Position numbers and translations under genes: made by a program
Shown: positions 34,015 to 43,313 of the stretch, one piece after another
Numbering within the stretch: position 1 is the first letter of the stretch
Layout of the letters: each line of letters opens with the position of its first letter
Notes under the pieces: generated by a model
What the model was told of the DNA's origin: nothing
What the model saw: the letters and a program-made list of their open reading frames with translations, nothing else
Databases searched by the model: none
Assembly (NCBI RefSeq): GCF_002865545.1
Contig: NZ_CP025543.1
Span: 744,001 to 808,000 of the forward strand
Direction of reading: 5' to 3'
DNA length: 64,000 nt
Source of the DNA: Spiroplasma monobiae MQ-1
GTDB lineage: Bacteria; Bacillota_I; Bacilli_A; Mycoplasmatales; Mycoplasmataceae

Positions 34015-34875
34015 ATGAAAATAGGAATATTAGTAGATAGTTCAACTGGTTTTGTTGAAAAAGAACATAATACAAAAGTGTTAAAAGTAATGCCCTTACA
34101 TTTAATTGTGAATGATAAAGATGATTACTATGACACACCAGAAATTGTTAAAGAGAAGAATTTAATAAAAATATTAGGTGAAGGAAATAAAACAACAACT
34201 AGTCAAGCCTCTCCTGGAGAATTGATGAATAAATACGATGAAATGTTAAAAGAATTTGATCACATTATTCACATGACTATTCCTTCAAATCTATCGGGAA
34301 TGCACCAAACTGCACTGATGACAGCAAATGATGATGATTATAAAGGTAAAGTTACAGTTATAGAAAACTTCCTTGCAGCAAACTGTGCTCAATTATTAGC
34401 TTTAAAATTTGCAGAAATGGTTGAAGAAGGAATTGAAGATCCAAAAGCATTTCAAGAAGAATCAGATAAATGAACTAAAGGTTCATTTACATCTATAATA
34501 CCAAGTGATTTACAAAAAATGTCCAAAGGTGGTCGCGCAAACTCATTATTAATAACAATGTTAAAAATGATGAAAACAAAAGTCGCCATCCAATGATTAG
34601 AAAAACCTAAAAAATTGGGTATGGGTAGAACATATGCGGCAGTTTTAGATAAAATGGTTAGTGCAATCAAAAAAGAAATTAAAGGGGCATTTAAATTATT
34701 ATTTGTTTCATTACCAGAGGCAAATAAAACTCATATGGATTCAATAAGAAATTATCTAAGTACAAATGGGGTTAAATTTACAGAGGCAAAAATACCAAAT
34801 GTTTATCCATGACATGCAGGAATTGATACAATTGGTTTAATTGCAATTCAAGAAGACTTATTACCAAAAAAATAA
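34015..34875 (+). CDS. DegV/FakB-like fatty-acid-binding protein 4 (divergent)
   Basis: A 286-residue DegV-family protein, clearly the most diverged copy. It keeps MKIGILVDSSTG, TTSQASPG, LSGMHQT, KGGRANSLL in place of RGGRISKAA, and a C-terminal WHAGIDTIGL that resembles the HxGPG motif of the family. The loss of Ile-Ser after GGR and the extra KMMKTKVAIQW stretch suggest another ligand or partner. It is preceded by AGGAG after a 12-base gap and ends in a strong terminator. Confidence 0.9.
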
Positions 34876-34895
34876 CGCATAGCGTTATTTTTTTT
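34871..34895 (+). terminator. Terminator of the DegV operon
   Basis: AATAACGC pairs with GCGTTATT around ATA and is followed by eight T residues. It closes the four-gene operon. Confidence 0.9.
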
Positions 34896-34904
34896 ATTTC
34901 TTAA

Positions 34905-34980
34905 TGGCAAGGGTAGCAGGATTTGAACCCACGACACTCGGATTTGGAGTCCGATGTTCTACCAACTGAACTATACCCCC
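34905..34980 (-). tRNA. tRNA-Trp (anticodon CCA, reads UGG)
   Basis: A 76-base tRNA with an encoded CCA end. The anticodon loop is CTCCAAA on a TCGGA/TCCGA stem. The acceptor is GGGGGTA with TACCCTT, so its first two pairs are G-U. It is almost identical to the neighbouring UCA tRNA. It lies downstream of that gene and of an intrinsic terminator. Confidence 0.95.
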
Positions 34981-34983
34981 GTT

Positions 34984-35005
34984 AAAAAATACCCTTTCGG
35001 GTATT
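34984..35005 (-). terminator. Intrinsic terminator between the two tRNA-Trp genes
   Basis: AATACCC pairs with GGGTATT around a GAAA-type loop, followed on the minus strand by six T residues. It lies between the UCA and CCA tRNA genes, so the CCA gene is reached only by read-through unless it has its own promoter. Confidence 0.85.
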
Positions 35006-35016
35006 AACTTTCTTAT

Positions 35017-35092
35017 TGGCAGGGGTAGCAGGACTTGAACCCACGACACTCGGATTTGAAGTCCGATGTTCTACCAACTGAACTATACCCCT
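35017..35092 (-). tRNA. tRNA-Trp (anticodon UCA, reads UGA)
   Basis: A 76-base tRNA with an encoded CCA end. The anticodon loop is CTTCAAA, so the anticodon is UCA and pairs with UGA (and UGG by wobble). The acceptor stem AGGGGTA/TACCCCT is perfect. This is the direct proof that UGA is a Trp codon here and explains the in-frame TGA codons of the window. Confidence 0.97.
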
Positions 35093-35107
35093 ATTAAATA
35101 CTTTTTA

Positions 35108-35113
35108 ATTATA
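35108..35113 (-). promoter_or_regulatory. Likely -10 box of the tRNA-Trp genes
   Basis: TATAAT on the minus strand lies 16 bases before the 5' end of the UCA tRNA. It sits in the loop of a larger AATACTTTTT/AAAAAGTATT inverted repeat (35097-35129), which may be the terminator of the fur transcript. Confidence 0.6.
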
Positions 35114-35148
35114 TCACTAAAAAGTATTAAGTATAGAATATGCTCTAT

Positions 35149-35577
35149 TTATTTGCACTTTTTACATATACCGTGAAGTTCTAATTTAAAGTGTTCTAAC
35201 TTCATTTCTTTATCTTCTAATATATTTGAAAATCTAACAAACAATTCATTTGCTAATGAAGGACTTTCCAAATCCTCTAGAGAGCCACAAATATCACATG
35301 AAATATGCATTAACTGTGAGGAAATTGCTTCATATATAATTTGTTTTCCATTTATTGTATTTGCAAATAATAAATGCATTTCCAAGAATAGGTCAATGTT
35401 GTTGTAAATAGACATTACATTAACACTACCCAAATCTTCTTCAACCATTGAAATTAATTCATTAATTGTAAAGTGCTTCTTGGTAGCGATAATTTTTAAC
35501 ATGGACAGTCTTACATCAGTAAGTTTTACTTTTTTGCTTTTGAATAATTCTAAATATTCATTCAATTTATTTTCCAT
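35149..35577 (-). CDS. fur: Fur-family metal-dependent repressor
   Basis: A 142-residue protein with an N-terminal winged helix (DVRLSMLKIIATKKHFTINEL, then NVMSIYNNIDLF). The C-terminal dimerisation domain has two CxxC zinc-binding pairs (CDIC and CKKC), as in Fur and PerR. The metal-sensing His residues are partly visible (LMHIS, LEHF, LHG). The family represses iron, zinc or peroxide genes; which signal applies here is not clear. It follows acpP by 3 bases and precedes the tRNA-Trp genes. Confidence 0.88.
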   Translation of the reverse strand: MENKLNEYLELFKSKKVKLTDVRLSMLKIIATKKHFTINELISMVEEDLGSVNVMSIYNNIDLFLEMHLLFANTINGKQIIYEAISSQLMHISCDICGSLEDLESPSLANELFVRFSNILEDKEMKLEHFKLELHGICKKCK

Positions 35578-35580
35578 AAA

Positions 35581-35805
35581 TTATTTAGCCAATTTTTCAA
35601 TCACTGCTAAAAGGTCACTTACTTTTTTAATTTCCAATAAATCATCATCTGATATTGAGATGTTTAATTTATCTTCCAAAGTAACTATCATATCCATTAA
35701 ATCTAAAGAATCTAGTCCCATTGATTTAAAATCTGTCGAGTTACTTATGTTACCTTTTGCTCCCTTATTTATAAGAGCCTTTTTTATTTCTTCAAAATAA
35801 TTCAT
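35581..35805 (-). CDS. acpP: Acyl carrier protein
   Basis: A 74-residue acidic helical protein with GLDSLDLMDMI, in which Ser33 is the site for the 4'-phosphopantetheine arm. It carries acyl groups for phospholipid synthesis. Mollicutes lacking fatty-acid synthesis keep it for acyl transfer (PlsX/PlsC) or lipoylation. It sits in one operon with fur and two unknown genes, close to the DegV and CoA genes. Confidence 0.94.
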   Translation of the reverse strand: MNYFEEIKKALINKGAKGNISNSTDFKSMGLDSLDLMDMIVTLEDKLNISISDDDLLEIKKVSDLLAVIEKLAK

Positions 35806-35831
35806 TTTTAATCACCATATTTAATTATATA

Positions 35832-36251
35832 TTAAATTAATTTAAAATTCCAAGTATATATTCTATTTTCACACTTATAAATTACATTTATTTCTGTTGG
35901 ATTATCCTTATCATTTAGAGCATATTCAATTTTTATATCATTGTTTTTTGGTCCCAATTTATTGAATTCAAATATAAAGTAAAATTTGAATTCATTAATA
36001 TTAAAATATTTACTTTTTGAAAAATTTATAATATAGATTTTCTGATCCAAACTAAAGTTTATATCTATATTAGATTTTGCAAAATCACTTTTGGTTACTG
36101 TGGGTTTTTCTGTTTCTTCAATATTTGATTCATTTTCAATTCCGACAGAATTAGATTTTGAGTAAAAAAATACTACCAGCACAAAGGAAACCAATATAGA
36201 TAATGCAGAGATTGTAGCAAATAAAATTTTATATATTTTTTTCTTTTTCAT
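35832..36251 (-). CDS. Hypothetical single-pass membrane protein
   Basis: A 139-residue protein with a basic N-terminus (MKKKKIYK), one hydrophobic segment (residues 9-30) and a polar outer domain of about 105 residues with many Asn, Lys and Ile and predicted beta strands. There is no lipobox Cys. No family was recognised. It starts within the last 23 bases of the gene upstream (36229-37491), which suggests coupled translation and a shared role. Confidence 0.6.
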   Translation of the reverse strand: MKKKKIYKILFATISALSILVSFVLVVFFYSKSNSVGIENESNIEETEKPTVTKSDFAKSNIDINFSLDQKIYIINFSKSKYFNINEFKFYFIFEFNKLGPKNNDIKIEYALNDKDNPTEINVIYKCENRIYTWNFKLI

Positions 36252-37491
36252 TAATGTAGTTGATTATCCTTTCTTTATTTTTTCAACCTATATCGTTTAA
36301 TTCAGATATCTTATAAACTATTAGGTGATCATATTTATCTTTTACTAAATTTTTACAAAACTCTATATTATAAATATCTGTATTAACATCTTCATTAATA
36401 TAGTCAAGAGACAAATTCCTTGAATTAAAATCTATTGTCCTATTATAAGTAATAGGATTTTTATATAAGGGGTTTCAGATTATTCCATCATTTCCATACT
36501 CGCTATCTTCAACTAAATTTTTAGAAAAGGAATAACTTGTTTGATTTGAATTTATTATTAAGAATTTACCATTTTCTTGTTTAACTGTATCAGTTATTTT
36601 TTTTATATTATAATAGTCACCATAATTGGAGTTACTTTTAATTTTGGGTGTAGAGGTTAATGATTCTGTTCTATTAAGTCCATTTAAATATAATTTAAAG
36701 AAATCATTCATATTTTTGCCTAAAAAAGATATATCCATATCATTTCATAAACTATATTTATTTTGTATTATCATAACCGGGTCAATAGTATTTAAGTTTC
36801 TTGACTCAACCATAATTTCTATATCATTTCTTAATAAGTCAAAATAGTTTCTTTTATATTTATTATTAAAATCATAATTAATATAACCATAAGCAAGATT
36901 AGCTATTGTTAATAAACTCCTATTTTTTGAATGATTATGTTGTGTTAGATTTCTTCTATCTATTTCTATGCCTCCATAATTTGTGTGGGGTTTAAGATTG
37001 TAACCCTCCACATTATAACTTGCACTATAAGATATAAACAATTCTTGCTGATCATCTACATATGTTGCAGGAATATCAACTTCAATAAAATCAAAATTAC
37101 TCAATAAGTACTGTCCATTTCTTTTTGCAATTATTGAATAAGGTGAAAATTCAAACAAATCATTTTTACCCGATTTTATAACCTCTACACCATTTTTGGT
37201 TCTTATATAGAACTGGATTGCACCAGATTTAAAGTTTAATTTAGTTTCATCATCTTTAGATGTTTGAAAAAAATTTTTAAAATAGTCATAATTTCCTTTA
37301 TTAGACAAACTAGGTCTAACAAACAATCTATAGTATTCCTTTTTGTTGTATGAATACTTCTCGTTAATAAAAATAGAATCAAGATTCATTGTGTTTGAGT
37401 TTACTTGGCTTACTTTGATAAACTCCTTATCTTGTAGTTCTTCTGAAAATTTAATTTCATCTTTTAAACTAATATCTAAAATAATAATCAC
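36229..37491 (-). CDS. Hypothetical protein with unusual start
   Basis: A frame of 421 codons reading through two TGA (Trp). There is no signal peptide or membrane helix; the sequence is rich in Asn, Tyr and Ser with many short strands (GGIEIDRRNL, ATYVDDQQELFISYSASY). No family was recognised. The start is unclear. The only GTG, at 37489-37491, is part of the ribosome site AGAGGTGAT, and the next ATG in frame is 34 codons later. Initiation at an ATT, about 5-10 bases after the site, is likely. The gene overlaps the next one by 23 bases. Confidence 0.6.
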
Positions 37492-37516
37492 CTCTATTAG
37501 ATAATCGCCACTTAAA

Positions 37517-37544
37517 AATAAAAAATCTCTTTAAAAAGAGATTT
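37517..37544 (-). terminator. Terminator after tRNA-His
   Basis: AAATCTCTTT pairs with AAAGAGATTT, followed on the minus strand by T-rich sequence. Confidence 0.75.
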
Positions 37545-37555
37545 GTTTCTTTAAA

Positions 37556-37632
37556 TGGGGCGTGTAAAGGGAATTGAACCCTCGAGTGCCGGAACCACAA
37601 TCCGGTGCGTTAACCACTTCGCCATACACGCC
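37556..37632 (-). tRNA. tRNA-His (anticodon GTG)
   Basis: A 77-base tRNA with an encoded CCA end. The anticodon loop is TTGTGGT on a CCGGA/TCCGG stem. The acceptor is GCGTGTA with TACACGC, and the extra G at the 5' end pairs with C73, the identity feature of tRNA-His, here encoded in the gene. Confidence 0.96.
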
Positions 37633-37716
37633 ATTAATGTTTTTACCTATTTATTATACTAAAAAAACATTTTAAGTGGAAAAAAACAACAAAAAAATAC
37701 AACATATTGTTGTATT

Positions 37717-40551
37717 TTAAGATACCGTAAGGATTTCTGGTTTCTCAAGAATAGACTTAACTTTTGCAAGGAATTGTCCCGCTTCAGCAGCATCAATTAT
37801 TCTTTGATCAACCGTTAAACTCATGTTCATAATTGCTTTGATTGCTAGCTTTTCATTATCAACCACAACTGGTTTTTTAACAACTTTACCAACACCGATT
37901 ACAGCAGCATTTGGATAGAAAATAGTTGGAGTTGCTTGGATTGCCCCAATATTTCCATAGTTTGCTATAGTTATTGTGCTTCCATCAGCTTCATAGTTAT
38001 ATAACTCACCAGCTCTAAGTCTTGTTGTAACTTCTTTTATATCAATAGCAACTTCTTTTATAGATAATTTTTCTACAAATTTAAGCACAGGAATAATTAA
38101 ACCTTCACTTGTCTCTGTTGCTAAACCAATATTGTGATATTTCTTAATTACTAGTTCATTTGTTTCAGCATCATAACTAGAATTTAATTTTGGATATTCT
38201 TCTAAAGCTATTGATATTGCTTTTGCAATGAATGAAATTGTTGTAAATTTAATATGATTTTGAGTTTGTTTTAACATATGTTTCAACTTCAAAATTGAGC
38301 TCATATCAATTTCAGTAGAAATTGTTAGAGGTGGTATAAAATTCTGACTCAGAATCATAGATTTGACAGCAGAATTTCTATTTTGATTAACTTTTTCCCT
38401 TTGCACTACTTTGTTTTCATCGTTTGATTCAAACTGTAAATACCCAACAGAGTTATCGGGTTTATCTTTTTCAAAGTTTACATCTTTAATGTTTTCTTGC
38501 TCTCTTTCAAGTTTTTCCAACTCTAATTTTTCTCTAATATCTTTTTCAACTCTTTCAATTATTTCTTGCTCTAATCTAATTCTTTCGTCCTCTTGGCGTT
38601 GTTTTTCTTTTAAACCTTCAGCAAAAGTATTGATTTCTTCCTTAATAATTGATTTTAGATCATTTGCACTCACCTGATTATTTGAATCCTTCTTAGTATT
38701 CATATTTTGCATCATATTTTGCATTAACATATACTGCATCATCTGACTAAATGTGTCTGTTCCAGCATTAAAATTAGATTGCTGATTAAGTCTTGAAGTT
38801 GCCGCGTTCAATTGATTTTGCTCTTTTAAACTCTTTTGTAGTTCTTTTATTTGTTCTTTCAAGAAATCAACTGTTTCGTCTGCTGTTTTTTTGTCAGAAG
38901 CTTTTTCAAGTTCGCTATCTTTTTTGTTAATTTCACTTTTTAGTTCTTTTTGAACTCCTTTTGGTGTTTTTGATAATAATGAACTATTTGCCATAGCTTG
39001 TATTTCTTCTTTGGTTCCACCCAATTCTTGGGTTCTTTCAATAAATTCCTCTTCATCTTTATAAGCGGTGTATAAATTAGTTGCCCTTAATCAATTTTCA
39101 AATTCTTGTTTTCCTTTTGGGGTTTGATTATATGGAACAAAAACCATAGCCCCTGTGTTTGGGTCTTGTTGAGGAACTTCTCTCAAGAATTCCTTTGGTA
39201 TTCCAATTTCTTGAATCTTTTTGCTATATTCAAGACTCTCTTGTTTAAGACCCCTTTCAACAGCTTCTCTTCTCTGATTAATTACACTTCTTTCGTCCCG
39301 ACTTTTCATGATATCCCATCTTCTTGAAGTATCATATAAATTTGAAAGTTTTGACTCTGCATAAGTTTTATTTTTTTTGCTTCCAATTTCATCCATTAGT
39401 TCTTTTGGTTTCTTTTTAGGCATAACGGTTCCGCCATAAGGATTTAGGTCATTTGCATCAATTGTTGTTGCTTCTTCATCTTCCACATACGCACCATACG
39501 AAACACCAAATTGACCATCTTCGCTGGCCCCTTGTCTTAAAAATGTTTCATCTGTTTTAACTTCAAGATTTTTTTGTTTCATTCTCTCATCCTCTTGCGC
39601 TTTTAAAGCGGGATCTACAATTTGTTTTGGTCTTTGGCTGTCCAATACTGCATTGTCTTTTGTTGCAACAATATCTCTTTCAAGAACACTTGGATCTCCT
39701 CCAGAATTATTTAATTTTTCAATTCTTGATTGAATAATATTTCTCATGATTAAAGGCCTACCCTTTTCATCGGTTTTTGACATAGCATTTATCTCTTCGT
39801 CTGCCTCTTGTACTTCTTTAAAGTCATTTTCTACTAAAAGTTTTTCTTTTCTTGCTTGAACTAACTGTCTGAACTTACTTACCCCAGACACATTATTTGT
39901 TGAAAATAAGTTCCCCCCGTCAGCTGCACTCGGTTTTTCATCCGCCATTTTTAACAACTCTTCTTTTGTAAGGTCACCCATTATTTTATTTTGAGGAGCG
40001 TTCTTTATTGAGTCTCTAATATTTGCTCTCATTTGAGCAAATCTATCTTTTGGTTGTTCATTTGCTTGGCTCATGTTTTTATCCCTTTCCTCAAGTACTT
40101 TTAGTTTTTCTGGAGAGTCTACAATATCATCTCTTCCAGTTGAAAAAGGTGTAACTGCTTGATTATACCTATCATAAACAACTGCTCCAGAAAAAGAGTC
40201 AGCATCTGTTTCTACCGGTTTAAGTTTTGGTTCATACTCTCCATCTGCTATGAAAACTTCTTCTTCAGGTATTTTTTCAATATCACCCTTTTTAAAGTGC
40301 CTAGATTTAAATTTCTGTATCTCTTTATCTCCAACAGCTACATTAGCTAAAATACTTCCATTTTTAACAGGACTATTTAATTGTATTGTTTTTGTAACTA
40401 CTCCATTATAATTGGATTTTATATTTACTTTGCTTCCATCATCTAGCTCGATAAGAGCAAAATCTTCTCCGAAAGTAATTTCCTCTCCAGAGAATAGTCA
40501 CTCTTTTAAAATTCCTTTAGATGGTAAATTTCTAGCCCTTAAATGTACCAT
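37717..40551 (-). CDS. Large protein: lipoyl-like domain, disordered/coiled-coil middle, inactive acyltransferase-like domain
   Basis: A 944-residue protein, one open frame when TGA is read as Trp. Residues 18-77 form a biotinyl/lipoyl-like beta sandwich (FALIELDDGSKVNI, YNGVVTKTIQLNSPVKNG); the usual ETDKA turn is not present, so a lipoyl Lys is doubtful. Residues about 130-710 are charged, mostly disordered and coiled coil, with a Met/Gln-rich patch (MMQYMLMQNMMQNM). Residues 725-944 resemble the catalytic domain of 2-oxoacid dehydrogenase E2 (SMILSQNFIPPLTI, GLATETSEGLIIPV, TITIANYGNIGA, NAAVIGVGKV). The catalytic DHRxxDG is DQRIIDAA (915-922), so it is probably inactive. No E1 or E3 gene is near. 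Confidence 0.8.
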
Positions 40552-40596
40552 AATATAATCTCGCCCCTTTTGGATATATACCATATATTATTATAT

Positions 40597-40626
40597 AAAA
40601 AATAAAGGCAAATTCCTACCTTTATT
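40597..40626 (-). terminator. Terminator of the membrane-protein gene
   Basis: AATAAAGG pairs with CCTTTATT and is followed on the minus strand by T residues. Confidence 0.8.
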
Positions 40627-41917
40627 AGTCAACATATTTAGGTTTAGATATTAAAACTCCTCTATTTACCAGTTTTTTATAACGCTCTGCTTCTCTTAAA
40701 TTTTCTTTAACAAAAGGTCTATCTTTATAGTTCAATGAAAGTATAAATCTTTTGATTTGATCCTTGTGTGATTTATTAATTACTTTTTGTTGTTTTATTT
40801 GAGCTCTTTGAAGTTTTTCCTCTAATATTTTTGTTTTAATATATTCTTTTCTTTTTTCATTTCTAATTTTTTTATCTAGTGATTTAATGCTTTTCAAAAA
40901 AACTTTATAATTTGTCTTATCATGCAATAATTTCATTTTAGCTTTTTTGATGGCTGTATACCTTTCGAGTTTTGCCTTTTTCTTACGATAATCATGTTCT
41001 TCTTTTGAAATAATTTTTCCTTCGATATCATGCCATCTATAAAACTTACCATTATTTCAGTTTAAGTACATAAATTGAAGATTAACAACAAGAAATGTTA
41101 TTGCAAGTATTGCTAATATAAAAATTGAAATTACCAATCACTCTGGACCAATACTTTTACTTACAGGAGGCATCATTGTTGAGCCCACACTAAATTTTAA
41201 TTCAAATTGATGAATATTTAAAAATCAATATGGGTATCACATCTGTTGAGTGAAGTATTGAGATTGGTTTATTACACCAGCACCTTCAGTTCATTGGTTA
41301 TCTCAAAATCACTTTGTTGATTCTAAAATCGCCCCATCCGCCTCTGTTGAATATATTTTGTAGAAAAATTCTGGAGAAAAATACTTAAATCTGATTTCAC
41401 CCCTAATCATTACAAATATTAAATATCCAATCGGATAAGAACAAGTTAAAGGTAATGAGAATTTTGAATATTTTCTTATTGAATAATAATTATCCCCACA
41501 AGATAACATAAAATAACCAATCATAATACTTGGTATAAACATGTGTAGAACTATAGTAGAAACTCAGTTAGCAGGATAATATGCTCCCAATTCATCCGGA
41601 GAGGCCAACAGTCCAAATCAGAACACTAACATCGTTACTGTTATATAGACAGTCATAGCCATTTCAATACCAAAAGCAGGTTTAGTGTTATAAATTCTTC
41701 TCATCAATAAAGCAACAACCAAATAGAGAACAACGGCATAGTTGGATTGAGTTGTAAAAAACGCATAGTATATATTTATTCTTTCAATAGCAGGTATTCC
41801 CTCAAGATTTTTTTTGGGTGAATAAACTTGAAGAACAAAGTCAAACGCAAGAAAAGCTATTAATATGATTAATACCATGACTTTTAAAGAAAATTCAAAA
41901 TCCTTATTTAATTTCAT
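40625..41917 (-). CDS. Pr6Pr-like multi-pass membrane protein with basic tail
   Basis: A 430-residue protein, read through many TGA codons. About seven hydrophobic segments lie in residues 10-275, including YYAFFTTQSNYAVVLYLVVALL, which resembles the F-T-x-Q-S-N segment of Pr6Pr-type membrane proteins. Several aromatic residues crowd a loop near residues 205-225 (WFWDNQW, YFTQQMWYPYWF). The C-terminal 130 residues are cytoplasmic and very basic (KKKAKLERYTAIKKAKMK, then KIRNEKRKEYIKTK), perhaps binding nucleic acid or ribosomes. The function is unknown. Confidence 0.7.
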
Positions 41918-41964
41918 TCATTATCACCCTACTTTTCATTAATAAAATTATATCTAATCTAAAC

Positions 41965-41994
41965 TAAAAAACCAAACCCTAGGTCTAGTTTTTT
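41965..41994 (-). terminator. Probable terminator of coaD
   Basis: An imperfect hairpin, AAAAAACC...GTTTTTT with two mismatches, has T residues on both strands. Confidence 0.55.
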
Positions 41995-42020
41995 AAATAA
42001 ACTACTAATAAGTGTTATTG

Positions 42021-42449
42021 CTATTTATTTTCATTGTATTTTTCTATTTCTTTTAATAAAGTAGAAGAAATTTTCCTATTTTCATTATCAGATAAAAAAA
42101 GTACTGTTTCAAGATCTTTGAAAATGCTTTTATTTGCATCATGTAATTCAACTTCATAATCCAAAGTTTTAGAATCTCTAATACCCCTTATTATATATTT
42201 GATGCCTCTTTCTTTTGCAAACTCTGCAGTAAGTTTATTTTCATTAATTTCAATTTTTACATTACTTAAATTATTTGTTAATTGCTCTATTTTTTTTATT
42301 CTTCCTAAAAGATTAGGATTTAAATCTTTTGTTATATTTTTTGTTACAACAATAATAATTTCATCAAATAAATTACTAGCTTTAGTTAAAATGTTTAAAT
42401 GTCCTTCATGGAATGGATTAAAACTTCCAGGATAAATAGCTATTTTCAT
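42021..42449 (-). CDS. coaD: Phosphopantetheine adenylyltransferase
   Basis: A 142-residue nucleotidyltransferase, slightly shorter than the usual 160. YPGSFNPFHEGHLNI holds the (H/T)xGH motif, RGIRDSKTLDYEVEL binds pantetheine, and ISSTLLKEI is the ISSTxxR-like block. It transfers AMP from ATP to 4'-phosphopantetheine, the fourth step of CoA synthesis. The gene is divergent from coaX, which makes the first step, so two CoA genes share one promoter region. Confidence 0.95.
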   Translation of the reverse strand: MKIAIYPGSFNPFHEGHLNILTKASNLFDEIIIVVTKNITKDLNPNLLGRIKKIEQLTNNLSNVKIEINENKLTAEFAKERGIKYIIRGIRDSKTLDYEVELHDANKSIFKDLETVLFLSDNENRKISSTLLKEIEKYNENK

Positions 42450-42508
42450 ACAAAAAACCTTTCTTAATATCTATATAATTTTATAATTAATTTAGTTATT
42501 TTTATACC

Positions 42509-42540
42509 TTAATGTTATTTATGTAATAAAATAACATTAA
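42509..42540. promoter_or_regulatory. 12-bp perfect inverted repeat before coaX
   Basis: TTAATGTTATTT and AAATAACATTAA are perfect inverse copies 8 bases apart. They end just before the coaX ribosome site (GAGGT, 42542-42546), inside the coaD-coaX spacer. No T run follows, so it is not a normal terminator. It could be an operator or an mRNA hairpin that hides the ribosome site. Confidence 0.55.
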
Positions 42541-42552
42541 TGAGGTAAAAAA

Positions 42553-43290
42553 ATGAATATACTATTGGTTGATATTGGAAATACAACAGCGGATTTTAGA
42601 ATTTGAAACAAAGAAACAAATGAAATCAAAAAAATAATAAGACCAGAAACAAAGGATGCTAGCTGAAGAAGTAGTAGTGCTTTGTTTAAACACTTTCAAG
42701 AAAACAAAATTAGAGTTGATAAAATAATTTATGTTTCTGTTGTTCCTGAATGAAACGATATTATAAGAGCTTTTGCAAATAAACTGAAAATTGATAATTT
42801 TAACTTAAGAAGTGATTTTGATATTGATAAATCTTTTTTTGAAGTAGATGATTTAAGTAAACTTGGAGCTGATTTTATATCTAATTTTTATGGAGCGATT
42901 GATTCTTATGGAATTGAAAATGGAGCGATCGTATCAATGGGAACAGCGTCCACTATTGCAGTTATTGAAAATAAAAAATTTAAGGGTACTATAATATCTC
43001 CTGGTTTAAAAAATTCTTTGGACTGTTTAATTTCTAGTGCCGTTCTTTTGCAAAACAACACTTATGAAAAGTCAAACGTGCCATATGGTAAAAATACAGT
43101 TGACGCAATTAATATAGGATCTTTTAATGCACATTATACAATGCTTAGTTCAATGGTTAAAAAATTAGGATTTGATTTTGCAATATTTACAGGTGGTAAT
43201 TCAATTGATTTCAAAGAGGAAATTATATCTGATGGTTTTATTTTTGATGAAGAATTAATTTTCAAAGGTTTAATTAAATTTAATAAATAA
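42553..43290 (+). CDS. coaX: Type III pantothenate kinase
   Basis: A 245-residue acetate-kinase-superfamily protein with the phosphate-binding LLVDIGNTTADF, then KLGADFISNFYGA, the second phosphate loop SMGTASTI, ISPGLKNS and FTGGNS. It phosphorylates pantothenate, the first step of CoA synthesis; type III kinases are not feedback-inhibited by CoA. Trp residues are coded by TGA. It is divergent from coaD and ends in its own terminator. Confidence 0.95.
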
Positions 43291-43313
43291 AAGCACATAA
43301 TAGATGTGCTTTT
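43289..43313 (+). terminator. Bidirectional terminator after coaX
   Basis: AAAAGCACAT pairs with ATGTGCTTTT around AATAG. It is shared with the convergent hydrolase gene. Confidence 0.85.

Noticed and set aside
35097-35129. 10-bp inverted repeat before tRNA-Trp taken as an operator
   Set aside because: It fits better as the terminator of the fur transcript overlapping the tRNA promoter; no sign of a regulator.
37717-40551. Normal pyruvate dehydrogenase E2 (pdhC)
   Set aside because: The catalytic His is replaced by Gln, no clear lipoyl Lys is seen, and it is more than twice the usual length with no E1 or E3 genes nearby.
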